From an uncultured Clostridia bacterium (GTDB lineage Bacteria > Bacillota > Clostridia > TANB77 > CAG-508): DNA of 64,000 nt. Location of the stretch: positions 49,946-113,945 of the forward strand of contig CAKPAW010000006.1 in the NCBI GenBank assembly GCA_934133165.1. The letters are read 5' to 3'. Below are positions 18,486 to 26,180 of the stretch, piece by piece. Under the pieces are notes generated by a model. The model worked only from the letters and a program-made list of their open reading frames with translations, was not told where the DNA came from and ran no database searches. How positions within the stretch are numbered: position 1 is the stretch's first letter; the number at the start of each line of letters is the position of its first letter. Both the position numbers and the translations under genes were made by a program.

Positions 18486-18511
18486 ACATTTTTATATACA
18501 AAATGTAGAGG

Positions 18512-18560
18512 ACCTCCTGTTGCTCAAATTGTTTGAAATTTGAGTAAATAGGAGGTTTTT
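18512..18560 (+). promoter_or_regulatory. Hairpin that hides the orf7 Shine-Dalgarno
   Basis: ACCTCCT (18512-18518) pairs with the ribosome binding site AGGAGGT (18550-18556), and CTCAAATT (18523-18530) with AATTTGAG (18537-18544) makes the inner stem. The fold would block translation of the gene at 18564, and with the following Ts it could also terminate transcription. Confidence 0.65.
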
Positions 18561-18563
18561 CTT

Positions 18564-18911
18564 ATGTCTAATGAAGAATTAGAAGATGATGTTGTACTTG
18601 CAAAATTTATAAATTATATGCAAAAAGCACTTTATCACATGAGATTAAATTATTATAGAGATTATGAGAAAATAAAAGATTATGAAGTTGAACTAGAAGA
18701 AATTGAATGTCCAAATTCAAAAGATATCATAAATGAAGATATATCAAGTATAGGTGTTTTAAATAATGCTGAAATTAAATTATTAAAACTATTATATACA
18801 CAGGGATTAAGTTATAAAGAAATATCTGAACTAACTGGTGATAAGATTTGTACTTTAAAACAAAGGAGAAGTAGAGCGATAGAAAAATTAAAGAAATACA
18901 GGGGGAACTAG
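18564..18911 (+). CDS. Sigma-70-like regulator (Tn916 Orf7-like)
   Basis: A 115-residue protein. Its C-terminal half (about 65-112) is a sigma region 4-type helix-turn-helix: LNNAEIKLLKLLYTQGLSYK, then EISELTGDKICTLKQRRSRA. Tn916 Orf7 has the same size and architecture and activates transcription of the transfer genes. Translation is probably controlled by the preceding hairpin that covers its ribosome binding site. The orf8-like gene follows after two bases. Confidence 0.8.
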   Translation: MSNEELEDDVVLAKFINYMQKALYHMRLNYYRDYEKIKDYEVELEEIECPNSKDIINEDISSIGVLNNAEIKLLKLLYTQGLSYKEISELTGDKICTLKQRRSRAIEKLKKYRGN

Positions 18912-18913
18912 GT

Positions 18914-19126
18914 ATGGAATATGAAACTGAATTTTTAAAATTATTAAGACAAGCTGTATATGATGATACAGCATTAGTAAGAGTATTAGACAAAATAATG
19001 AAACTTATAAATAGTAATTCTAAAGATGATGATGGGAAAATTAACGAGGATTTAAAGAGCGAATTGATTACATATTCTATTGAATTGATACGAAATAAAA
19101 AAATTTATAAAAAATTTGAAATTTGA
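18914..19126 (+). CDS. Small helix-turn-helix protein (Tn916 Orf8-like)
   Basis: A 70-residue acidic helical protein, LLRQAVYDDTALVRVLDKIM then DEDLKSELITYSIELIRN, which matches the plan of Tn916 Orf8-type proteins found after orf7. It is thought to work with Orf7 in control of transfer. It sits directly downstream of orf7, with GGGGA as ribosome binding site, so the two are co-expressed. Confidence 0.7.
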   Translation: MEYETEFLKLLRQAVYDDTALVRVLDKIMKLINSNSKDDDGKINEDLKSELITYSIELIRNKKIYKKFEI

Positions 19127-19149
19127 TGTCCACTTTTTCGATTTTTTTG

Positions 19150-19460
19150 TGCTGTTCATAGTAGAAGGGTTAAAAAACTTCTACTATGGTATGCACATTG
19201 AAAATTGAATAGATTTTATTAGAACGACAAGAACTACATTCTAGGTGGGTTAGCAACTATTTAGATATCTAATAAGAATGTTATCTTATTATGAAGTAGT
19301 TTGGATACTTTTGTATAGTCATAGAACGAGCGTAAAGTTATAGAAATAGACCATAATGTTTCTATAATGGTGCGTCCCACGCAATGAGTACAAACCAGAG
19401 TTCTGGGTGGTAGATAACCAATGTTGCTAGAAACAATAGCAATCTAATAAATGAATGGAA
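19150..19460 (+). ncRNA. Candidate structured non-coding RNA of the ICE
   Basis: No plausible protein frame exists between 19127 and 19491, yet the sequence is locally G-richer and highly structured. CATAGTAGAAG (19157-19167) pairs perfectly with CTTCTACTATG (19178-19188), and TTATAGAAA (19338-19346) with TTTCTATAA (19359-19367). A motif is repeated: TTCTAGGTGG (19239-19248) and TTCTGGGTGG (19401-19410), each preceded by an ACAA-purine stretch and followed by TAG and AAC. It lies between the orf8-like gene and the recombination module, where it could be a leader of the downstream small genes or an independent RNA. I do not recognise an Rfam family. Confidence 0.45.
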
Positions 19461-19503
19461 CAATTAAAGCTAAAATAATTTAACTATTAAAATGGAGGCT
19501 AAA

Positions 19504-19743
19504 ATGTTAGATATTATTTCAATGATTATAATATTATTCTTTTTAATGGGACTACCTATGATTTTAATAATTATAGGTGGCAGTAAAAGTAAGTCAGAAC
19601 AAGAAAGAACTTATGAATTAGAAGAAGAAGCACAATACTGGAGAGATTATGAAAAAGAACAAATAAGAAAGAAAAAAATTAGAAAAATAAAAATTAGGAG
19701 GTTTTTCAAATGGGTAAAGAACTTTATACATGGGAACAAGTAA
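19504..19743 (+). CDS. Small single-pass membrane protein
   Basis: A 79-residue protein with one strong N-terminal membrane helix (about 2-24, MIIILFFLMGLPMILIII) and a charged cytoplasmic tail ending in a very basic KKKIRKIKIRRFFKWVK stretch. I chose ATG 19504, after GGAGG (19494-19498); the ATG at 19492 lies inside that site. No family recognised. It overlaps the next gene by 34 bases. Confidence 0.6.
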   Translation: MLDIISMIIILFFLMGLPMILIIIGGSKSKSEQERTYELEEEAQYWRDYEKEQIRKKKIRKIKIRRFFKWVKNFIHGNK

Positions 19744-19901
19744 GAGCTTATGGAGAAATTGCATTACATAATTTAACAAAATCAGCAAATGAAATAAATA
19801 TGAGAAATTTTAAAAAGTGCATAGATCCACTACAAACTTTATATGCAAAAGATGGAGTGGAAGGAATGGCAGAATATTTAATGAATAAATATGAAAAATA
19901 A
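19710..19901 (+). CDS. Unidentified small ICE protein
   Basis: A 63-residue helical protein with a good AGGAGG ribosome binding site located inside the upstream gene. No domain is recognised. The gene is closed by a clear terminator at 19911. Confidence 0.6.
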   Translation: MGKELYTWEQVRAYGEIALHNLTKSANEINMRNFKKCIDPLQTLYAKDGVEGMAEYLMNKYEK

Positions 19902-19910
19902 ATAATAAAG

Positions 19911-19942
19911 AAAGATGTTAGTTTTTTACTAGCATCTTTTTT
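19911..19942 (+). terminator. Intrinsic terminator
   Basis: AAAGATGTTAGT (19911-19922) pairs with ACTAGCATCTTT (19928-19939), one G-U or mismatch, followed by Ts. Confidence 0.75.
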
Positions 19943-19955
19943 GAAAGGAAAAGTT

Positions 19956-20249
19956 ATGGAGGAAATTAATCAATTAGAATACAAACTAAAGAAAAGCAAA
20001 GAAAGTTTACAAGCAGATATTGCAAATAGAAGAATTGATAAAATTGATAATATTAGTATAGATTCTAATACTTCATTAGAATCGAGAATACTTAATTTCT
20101 TTCAAAAGATTAAAAATCCTTATGCAATTAGAGTTGGAAATATAGTAGTGGAAATGGAGTTTTCAGATAATTCTAATATATCTCCAATGGAGTGTATAGA
20201 CGCTATTTTAATAAATGAATACAAAATGAGAGAAATGTCAAATGTGTAA
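19956..20249 (+). CDS. Conserved-looking small ICE protein upstream of recombinases
   Basis: A 97-residue protein. The segment FQKIKNPYAIRVGNIVVEM with a following acidic SPMECIDAIL region resembles small proteins that commonly precede serine recombinases in these elements, but I cannot give a firm family name. An excisionase-like role is possible but unproven. ATG 19956 is chosen after AAAGGAAAAG; a TTG at 19941 overlaps the terminator. Confidence 0.55.
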   Translation: MEEINQLEYKLKKSKESLQADIANRRIDKIDNISIDSNTSLESRILNFFQKIKNPYAIRVGNIVVEMEFSDNSNISPMECIDAILINEYKMREMSNV

Positions 20250-20329
20250 ATTTTAGAATTAAGGAATTTTAGCAAAATAGGATAAAATCAAAGGTTATGC
20301 TACTATTTGGGTGTAGGAGGTTTTAGAAA

Positions 20330-22006
20330 ATGAAAAGAGGTAGAAAAAGTAAATATGATATTGAAATAAATAAATCAAAAGTTTGGAATGTTGCCGTATA
20401 TATTAGATTATCAGTTCAAGATGGAGATAAAGCAGAAAGTAATAGTGTTATCAATCAGAAAGAACTTTTAAATATGTATTTGGAACAAAATAAAGAACTT
20501 AATGTTAAAGAATATTATATTGATGACGGATTTTCTGGAACAACTTTTGATAGACCTGCTTTCAAGAAAATGATGAAAGATATAGAAAAAGAAATAGTAA
20601 ATACAGTTATAGTAAAAGATTTATCTCGTTTTGGAAGAAACTATATTGAAGTTGGAAATAAGATAAATTCATTTATGAAAGATAATATAAGATTTATATC
20701 TGTTTGTGAAAAGATAGATAGTTATAAAGATAAAAAGTCAGTAGATGATATTATTTTTCCTTTAAAAAATATAATGAATGAAATGTATTGCAAAGATGTA
20801 TCAGATAAATTGATAAAGACATTTGAGGTTATGAAAAAAGAGGGGAAATATATAGGAGGAATACCACCTTTTGGCTATATAAGAGATGAAAATAATAAAC
20901 ACAAACTAATAGTAGATGAGGCTTCAGCAAGTGTTGTAAGAAGAATATTTGATTTATGCGAATCTGGAATTGGTAATGTGTTAATTACTAAAGAATTAAA
21001 TGAAAAAAATGTATTAACACCAAGCGAATATAATTGTAAGATTTTAAAAATTACATCATCAAGTAGTAAAGTTGCAAAAAAATGGACAGCAAGTATTGTC
21101 GGAAAGATATTAGATAATAGAGTTTATTGTGGGGATTTAGTTCAAAACAAGACAAGAGGAATTAGTTATAAAGTACATAAGAGATTAAAAAACGATGAAG
21201 AAGATTACATTATAATTGAAAATGCACATGAACCAATTATAGAAAAAGAAAGATTTTTTAATATACAAAAAATAAGAAAAGATAGAAAGTTTAATTGGAA
21301 CAGAAGAATAGAAAATATTTCTATATTTGACGGAATTGTATTTTGCAGTAATTGTAATAAGCCATTAGTAGCAACTATAAAAGAAAAAAGTATGATAAAT
21401 AATACTGAAATTGATAAATATGTATTGGAATGTAAAGAATGCAATAATCAAAATGATAAACCTTATGTAATAGATGTGGACAAGTTAAAAATATGTATTT
21501 TTAGAAGTATTAAATATCATATAGATTTACTAAATGGATTTGAAAATGCAAGATTATCTGTTAAAGAAAATAAAGAATATGCAGACAAAATAAAAGAGAA
21601 TGTTGAGAATTTAAAAAATAAATTAGAAAGACTTGATAAAGAAAGAACAAAATATTTCACAAAATTCAGAGATATGGAAATTGACGAGCAAGAATATATT
21701 GCTTTTATCAGAGAGAATGTTAAAGAGGAAGAAAATATAAAGGAACAAATTAAAAAAGAAAAAGCAAAGTTAATGGAGGCAAGATTAAGTTATAAGAATG
21801 TTGCTGAAAATAACTGGGTAGATACTTTAATGAAATATAAAAATCAAAGGAAGATTACAAAAGAAATGTTAAATGACTTAATAGAAAAAATTTATATCAA
21901 TAATGATGGTAGAAAAATTAAATTAGTATTTAAGTATGAAGACGCTTTTAAATTGGCAATGGATTATTTGAAAATTGTAAAGGAAGGGGGAAATACTAAT
22001 GCCTAG
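20330..22006 (+). CDS. Large serine recombinase (first of a tandem pair)
   Basis: A 558-residue recombinase. Residues about 20-170 form the resolvase catalytic domain with nucleophile Ser in VAVYIRLSVQDGD and the VKDLSRFGRNYIEVG block. A recombinase DNA-binding domain (about 180-310) follows, then a zinc ribbon (CSNCNKPL about 338, CKECNNQ about 370) and a coiled coil (about 395-490). Such enzymes integrate and excise elements, as TndX does for Tn5397. It has a strong GGAGG site and overlaps the second recombinase by 8 bases, so both are made together. Confidence 0.95.
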   Translation: MKRGRKSKYDIEINKSKVWNVAVYIRLSVQDGDKAESNSVINQKELLNMYLEQNKELNVKEYYIDDGFSGTTFDRPAFKKMMKDIEKEIVNTVIVKDLSRFGRNYIEVGNKINSFMKDNIRFISVCEKIDSYKDKKSVDDIIFPLKNIMNEMYCKDVSDKLIKTFEVMKKEGKYIGGIPPFGYIRDENNKHKLIVDEASASVVRRIFDLCESGIGNVLITKELNEKNVLTPSEYNCKILKITSSSSKVAKKWTASIVGKILDNRVYCGDLVQNKTRGISYKVHKRLKNDEEDYIIIENAHEPIIEKERFFNIQKIRKDRKFNWNRRIENISIFDGIVFCSNCNKPLVATIKEKSMINNTEIDKYVLECKECNNQNDKPYVIDVDKLKICIFRSIKYHIDLLNGFENARLSVKENKEYADKIKENVENLKNKLERLDKERTKYFTKFRDMEIDEQEYIAFIRENVKEEENIKEQIKKEKAKLMEARLSYKNVAENNWVDTLMKYKNQRKITKEMLNDLIEKIYINNDGRKIKLVFKYEDAFKLAMDYLKIVKEGGNTNA

Positions 22007-23681
22007 ACAAAGTAAATATAATAAAGAAGAAAAAGATAATGTGAAAAGTTATCAATATAAAGCAGCAATATATATAAGATTATCAGTAGAAGATGGAGAT
22101 AAAGAAGAAAGTAATAGTATAACAAATCAAAGAATGTTATTAAATCAATTTTTAAAAGATAATTCAGATATTGAAGTATATGATTATTATACAGATGATG
22201 GATTTTCTGGAACTACTTTTAATAGACCAGGATTTGAAAAATTGTTAGAAGACTTATATGAAAAGAAATTTAATACTGTTATTGTAAAAGATTTATCAAG
22301 ATTAGGAAGAAACTATATTGAAGTTGGAAATTATATTGAAAAAGTATTTCCTTTATATAATATAAGATTTATTGCAGTTAATGACCAAATAGATAGCATA
22401 AAAAATCCTGAATCAGTTAATAGCATAATTGTACCTTTTAAGAATTTAATAAATGACGAATACTGTCGAGATATATCAAATAAAATAAAGGCAGTATTAA
22501 ATGTAAAAATGAAAAAAGGAGAATATGTTGGAGCTTATGCACCTTATGGATATATCAAAGATCCAGATGATGTACACCATTTAATTATTGATGAAGATGC
22601 AGCAAAAGTCGTTAGAATGATATATGAACTTACTTTAAATGGATATGGAAGAACAGCAATAGCAAAAAAATTAAATGAATTAGGAATATTAAATCCAACA
22701 GGACATAGAGCAATAGATTTAAAAATGAAAACACCATTTAAGAATAATACCGATAAAGTTACATATTCTTGGTGTTCAACAACAATTAGAGATATTTTAC
22801 GAAATCAAATGTATTGTGGAGATTTAGTTCAAAACAAAGGAAAACTAATTAGTTATAAAATACATAAAAGAGTATTAGTACCACAAGAAGAATGGATTAT
22901 TGTAAAAGATACACATGATGCAATTATAGATAGAGATACATTTGATAAGGTACAAAAAGCAATACTAGACAGAGATACAAGAATGAATACAGATGGAAAA
23001 ATATCCATATTTGCAGGACATATTAAATGTGGAGATTGCCAAAGGGCAATGAGTAAAAAGATACCAGGAAAATATAAAGGACAACCTAGAAATTATTATC
23101 ATTATATGTGTTCTGCATATATGAGGTCTGGTGGAGAAATTTGTACAAAGCATAGTATAAAAAATGATGAATTAGAAAAAGCAGTTTTAGAAAGCGTAAA
23201 AGTTCAAATTGGACTTATAATAGATATGAAAAGAATAAAAGGACAAATAGATAGTAAAACATTTAATGATAATCGTAGAAGTTATTTGCTAGAAAATATC
23301 AATAAATGTGAAGAAACATTGAATATTAAAAGAAAGTTAAGAAAAGAGGCTTACGAGGATTGGAAATTAGGCATTATTACAGAAAAGGAATATAATGACT
23401 ACACCCAAGAATACGGAAGGCAAATAAGGGAAAATGAAGCATATATTGAAGAAAACTATAAAGAATTACAGAATTTAGACAAAATGAGTACCTCTGGAGA
23501 ATGGATTGAATATTTTGAAAAATATCAGAATGTAAATTCATTATCAAGAGAACTTATAGATGGACTAATAGATGATATATATGTTTATGAAGATAAGAAA
23601 ATTAAAGTTAAGTTTAAATATGAAGATGAATACAATTATTTAATTCAATATATAAAAAGAAGAAAGGGAGATATACTTTAA
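21999..23681 (+). CDS. Large serine recombinase (second of a tandem pair)
   Basis: A 560-residue recombinase paralogous to its neighbour. The catalytic domain has AAIYIRLSVEDGD with the nucleophile Ser and VKDLSRLGRNYIEVG. The recombinase domain spans about 185-320, the zinc ribbon has CGDCQRAM (about 346) and CSAY...GGEICTKH (about 370-385), and a coiled coil runs from about 400 to 490. Two recombinases with the same layout but different zinc and coiled-coil regions may act as a heteromer or divide integration and excision. This is the last gene of the element. Confidence 0.95.
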   Translation: MPRQSKYNKEEKDNVKSYQYKAAIYIRLSVEDGDKEESNSITNQRMLLNQFLKDNSDIEVYDYYTDDGFSGTTFNRPGFEKLLEDLYEKKFNTVIVKDLSRLGRNYIEVGNYIEKVFPLYNIRFIAVNDQIDSIKNPESVNSIIVPFKNLINDEYCRDISNKIKAVLNVKMKKGEYVGAYAPYGYIKDPDDVHHLIIDEDAAKVVRMIYELTLNGYGRTAIAKKLNELGILNPTGHRAIDLKMKTPFKNNTDKVTYSWCSTTIRDILRNQMYCGDLVQNKGKLISYKIHKRVLVPQEEWIIVKDTHDAIIDRDTFDKVQKAILDRDTRMNTDGKISIFAGHIKCGDCQRAMSKKIPGKYKGQPRNYYHYMCSAYMRSGGEICTKHSIKNDELEKAVLESVKVQIGLIIDMKRIKGQIDSKTFNDNRRSYLLENINKCEETLNIKRKLRKEAYEDWKLGIITEKEYNDYTQEYGRQIRENEAYIEENYKELQNLDKMSTSGEWIEYFEKYQNVNSLSRELIDGLIDDIYVYEDKKIKVKFKYEDEYNYLIQYIKRRKGDIL

Positions 23682-23705
23682 AGAGAATTTATCTCTCTTT
23701 TTTCT
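23663..23705 (+). terminator. Terminator at the end of the recombinase operon
   Basis: AAAGGGAGATA (23663-23673) pairs with TATCTCTCTTT (23690-23700) with one G-U pair, followed by TTTTTC. A second palindrome, TTTCTATAATTTTATAGAAA, follows. Confidence 0.7.
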
Positions 23706-24030
23706 ATAATTTTATAGAAAAAAATTAAATTTTATGATATAATTTGAAAAGTTTTAAGGAGGTTATATATTATAACCGCAAAAACTTAAAAAACTTATGT
23801 ATGAACACTTACATAAGATTATGAAAAATACGAAAAATAAGAAAAAATGGCGAATAAAAGCCTCAAAACCCTTGATATTATAACTGTTTTAATGAAGAAC
23901 GACAGGGTACGCGAATTTGAATGGTTAGATACGAGGAGTTGAGAGGAAGATAGATATAGTAAGCAAATAAAGAAAGATGTTGAATTAATAAAATAATAAA
24001 ATGTAATATTCTGTAAATAGAACAAACGGT
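23706..24030. other. Probable ICE right junction, no gene seen
   Basis: This gap has no supported gene. Short frames are interrupted and the ribosome-binding-like AAGGAGG at about 23756 leads to no long frame. The right attachment site should lie here, because serine recombinases act next to their genes, but without the left end no repeat can be recognised. Confidence 0.4.
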
Positions 24031-24038
24031 CAAATTTA

Positions 24039-24067
24039 TTGTTTTTTACTTTAAGTTTTTATATAAT
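24039..24067 (+). promoter_or_regulatory. Sigma-A-like promoter of the acyl-CoA synthetase gene
   Basis: TTGTTT (24039-24044), 17-base spacer, TATAAT (24062-24067), placed 33 bases before the start codon. Confidence 0.55.
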
Positions 24068-24099
24068 TTGCATATAAAAATAATAGGAGGAATTTCAAA

Positions 24100-25890
24100 A
24101 TGAAATTTAATAATGAACTTCATAAAATACATAAAATAAATAACTTTAGAGAAATGATAGATTATACAGTAGAGCACTATCCAAATAATATAGCATACAA
24201 ATTTAAAAAGAATTTCAAAAAAGAAAATGAGTGCTTAGTAGAAAAAACATATAGAGAAATAAAAGAAGAAATAGTAGCTTTCTCAACAGCTTTATTAAAT
24301 ATGGGATTAGAAAATAAAAAAATAGCTGTTATAGGAAACAACAGATATGAATGGTGTGTAACATATTTAGCTGTAACAACAGGAAATATGGTAATAGTAC
24401 CATTAGATAAAGCACTTCCAGAAGGAGAAATAGAAAATTTAATAAAAATAAGTAAAGCAGATGCAGTAGTATATGAAAATAAATTTTCAGAAATATTTAA
24501 TAAAATTAGAGAAGAAAGTACTAGCAATTTAACAACATATATAAATATGGATTTAGAAAAACAAAAAGATGAAGTACTATCATTTCAAGAATTAGTAAGT
24601 GAAGGAAAAGAACTAATAAAAAATGGTAACGATAGTTATAATAAAATAAAAATAGATAATGAAAAAATGAGTGCATTATTATTTACTTCTGGAACAACAT
24701 CTCAAGCAAAAGGTGTAATGCTTTCACAAAAAAACATATGCTCAAATGTAACAGCTATGGCTAAAATGTCAAAAATGTATTCAGATGATGTAATATTATC
24801 ATTTTTACCGTTACATCATACTTTTGAATGTACAATCACATTTTTATATGGATTTTATAGTGGTGTAACAGTAGCATTTTGCGATGGACTAAAATATATA
24901 GCTAAAAACTTAGAAGAATATAAAGTTAGCGTAATAGTAGCAGTTCCTTTAGTTTTAGAAACTATGTACAAAAAAATAGAAACAGGAATTGAAAAACAAG
25001 GAAAAACTAAACTTGTAAATACAATGGGAAAATTTTCAAATTTCTTATATAAACATTTACATATAGATATTAGAAGAAAATTGTTCAAATCAGTTATAAA
25101 TCAATTAGGAGGAAAAGTTCGTATATTATACTTTGGCGCTGCAGCAATGAACAAACATGTAATAGATGGATATAACATGTTTGGAATAGCATCAGTTCAA
25201 GGTTATGGATTAACAGAAACATCACCATTAATTGCAGCAGAAACTGATAAACAAAAAAGACCAGGAAGTGTTGGAAGAAATCCATACAATGTTCAAATAA
25301 AACTAATAGACGAAGATGGAAATGAAATAACAAACACAGATATAATAGATACAGATTTTGAAAATATAGAAACAAGAGTTGGAGAAATAGTTGCAAAAGG
25401 TCCAAATGTTATGCTTGGATATTATGAAAATGAAAAAGCAACAAATGAAGTATTACAAGATGGATGGTTTAAAACAGGCGATTTAGGCTACTTCGATAAA
25501 GATGGTTTCTTATATATTACAGGAAGAAAGAAAGAAGTTATAGTACTAAAAAATGGAGAAAATGTTTATCCATCAGATATTGAATTTTTAGTAAATAGAT
25601 TACCATATGTACAAGAAAGTATTTTATTCCCAAGAGAAAATTCTAAAAATGAACTAGCACTTGGAATAAAAATAGTATACGACGAAGAAGCAATAAAAGA
25701 AAAATTTGGAGAAAAAACAGAAAAAGAATACGAAGAAGCAGTATGGGAAGATATTAAAGAAATAAATAAAAACTTATCAATATTTAAAAGAATAAAAGAA
25801 CTTATATTAACAAAAGAGCCACTAGAAAAAACAACAACACAAAAAATAAAAAGATTTAAAGAATTAGATAAAATCTTAAATAACCTTTAG
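24100..25890 (+). CDS. Long-chain acyl-CoA synthetase (AMP-binding)
   Basis: A 596-residue adenylate-forming enzyme. It carries the P-loop-like motif LLFTSGTTSQAKGVMLSQ (about 191-208), GYGLTETSPL (about 368-377), the GWFKTGDLGYFDKDGF region with its conserved Asp (about 455), and the hinge GRKKEVIVLKNGENVYPSDI (about 476-495). It would activate long-chain fatty acids to acyl-CoA through an acyl-AMP. It matches the FadD/Lcf type in length and motifs, but the exact chain preference cannot be read from sequence. It is monocistronic, with AGGAGG upstream and two hairpins downstream. Confidence 0.93.
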   Translation: MKFNNELHKIHKINNFREMIDYTVEHYPNNIAYKFKKNFKKENECLVEKTYREIKEEIVAFSTALLNMGLENKKIAVIGNNRYEWCVTYLAVTTGNMVIVPLDKALPEGEIENLIKISKADAVVYENKFSEIFNKIREESTSNLTTYINMDLEKQKDEVLSFQELVSEGKELIKNGNDSYNKIKIDNEKMSALLFTSGTTSQAKGVMLSQKNICSNVTAMAKMSKMYSDDVILSFLPLHHTFECTITFLYGFYSGVTVAFCDGLKYIAKNLEEYKVSVIVAVPLVLETMYKKIETGIEKQGKTKLVNTMGKFSNFLYKHLHIDIRRKLFKSVINQLGGKVRILYFGAAAMNKHVIDGYNMFGIASVQGYGLTETSPLIAAETDKQKRPGSVGRNPYNVQIKLIDEDGNEITNTDIIDTDFENIETRVGEIVAKGPNVMLGYYENEKATNEVLQDGWFKTGDLGYFDKDGFLYITGRKKEVIVLKNGENVYPSDIEFLVNRLPYVQESILFPRENSKNELALGIKIVYDEEAIKEKFGEKTEKEYEEAVWEDIKEINKNLSIFKRIKELILTKEPLEKTTTQKIKRFKELDKILNNL

Positions 25891-25927
25891 GGACGTTTCC
25901 TTTTGGTTAATCTGTCCCTTTTGGTAC
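25889..25927 (+). repeat. GGGAC/GTCCC dispersed hairpin, copy
   Basis: AGGGACG and TCTGTCCCTTTTGG flank CCTTTTGGTTAA. The GGTTAATCTGTCC core recurs near 37250 and 47327. Here it can act as the first terminator after the acyl-CoA synthetase gene. Confidence 0.6.
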
Positions 25928-25950
25928 ATTTTATTAATAGAAAACTAAAA

Positions 25951-25989
25951 AAAATGAAAATATAAGAGGCTTTATATTTTCATTTTTTT
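25951..25989 (+). terminator. Intrinsic terminator
   Basis: AATGAAAATATAA and TTTATATTTTCATT pair around GAGGC, followed by a T-run. Confidence 0.75.
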
Positions 25990-25990
25990 C

Positions 25991-26076
25991 TATAATAGGA
26001 AAGCTATGCAACTTTCCTATTATAGAAAATTACATTGTACAGAAAATTTATTTCATAAATTTTCAGATTTGTTCTT
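25991..26076. repeat. Dispersed 74-bp intergenic element, copy 1
   Basis: Positions 25991-26064 match 31498-31571 at 70 of 74 bases. The element begins with a hairpin (ATAATAGGAAAG with CTTTCCTATTAT) and both copies share a further downstream block AATTTTCAGATTTGTTCTT. No gene is inside; it occupies most of the gap before polA. Confidence 0.75.
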
Positions 26077-26180
26077 TGTTTCTAAACATTATATTGCTTT
26101 TTAAATGTTTAAATAGTAAAATAAAGAAGATAATATAATTGAGTAACAAATATTGGTTATTTCTATAAGGAGGAGAAACT

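Larger units (their letters stand above)
1..23705. mobile_element. Integrative and conjugative element, Tn916/Tn1549 superfamily (right part)
   Basis: The region holds, mostly on the + strand, a relaxase with MobC, a coupling protein, VirB2/B3/B4/B6-like type IV secretion parts, a sortase, a CHAP wall hydrolase, orf7/orf8-like regulators and two large serine recombinases. This gene set and order is typical of Tn916/Tn1549-type elements of Firmicutes. The left end is outside the window. The right boundary is set at the terminator after the second recombinase; I could not find an attachment-site repeat. A cargo operon (about 13.9-17.4 kb) and a decayed IS3 copy lie inside. The coupling protein gene is frameshifted, so self-transfer may be impaired. 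Confidence 0.9.

Noticed and set aside
18248..18508. 86-residue open frame on the + strand
   Set aside because: It has no ribosome binding site, begins inside a terminator T-run and spans the competing hairpins of the orf7 leader. Its composition looks random.
1..23705. An antibiotic resistance gene behind the leader peptide
   Set aside because: No tet, erm, ABC-F or van gene is present in the visible part of the element; the leader is followed directly by the orf7-like gene.
23819..24025. 68-residue frame on the - strand at the ICE junction
   Set aside because: No ribosome binding site and low-complexity composition; it also runs toward the acyl-CoA synthetase promoter region.
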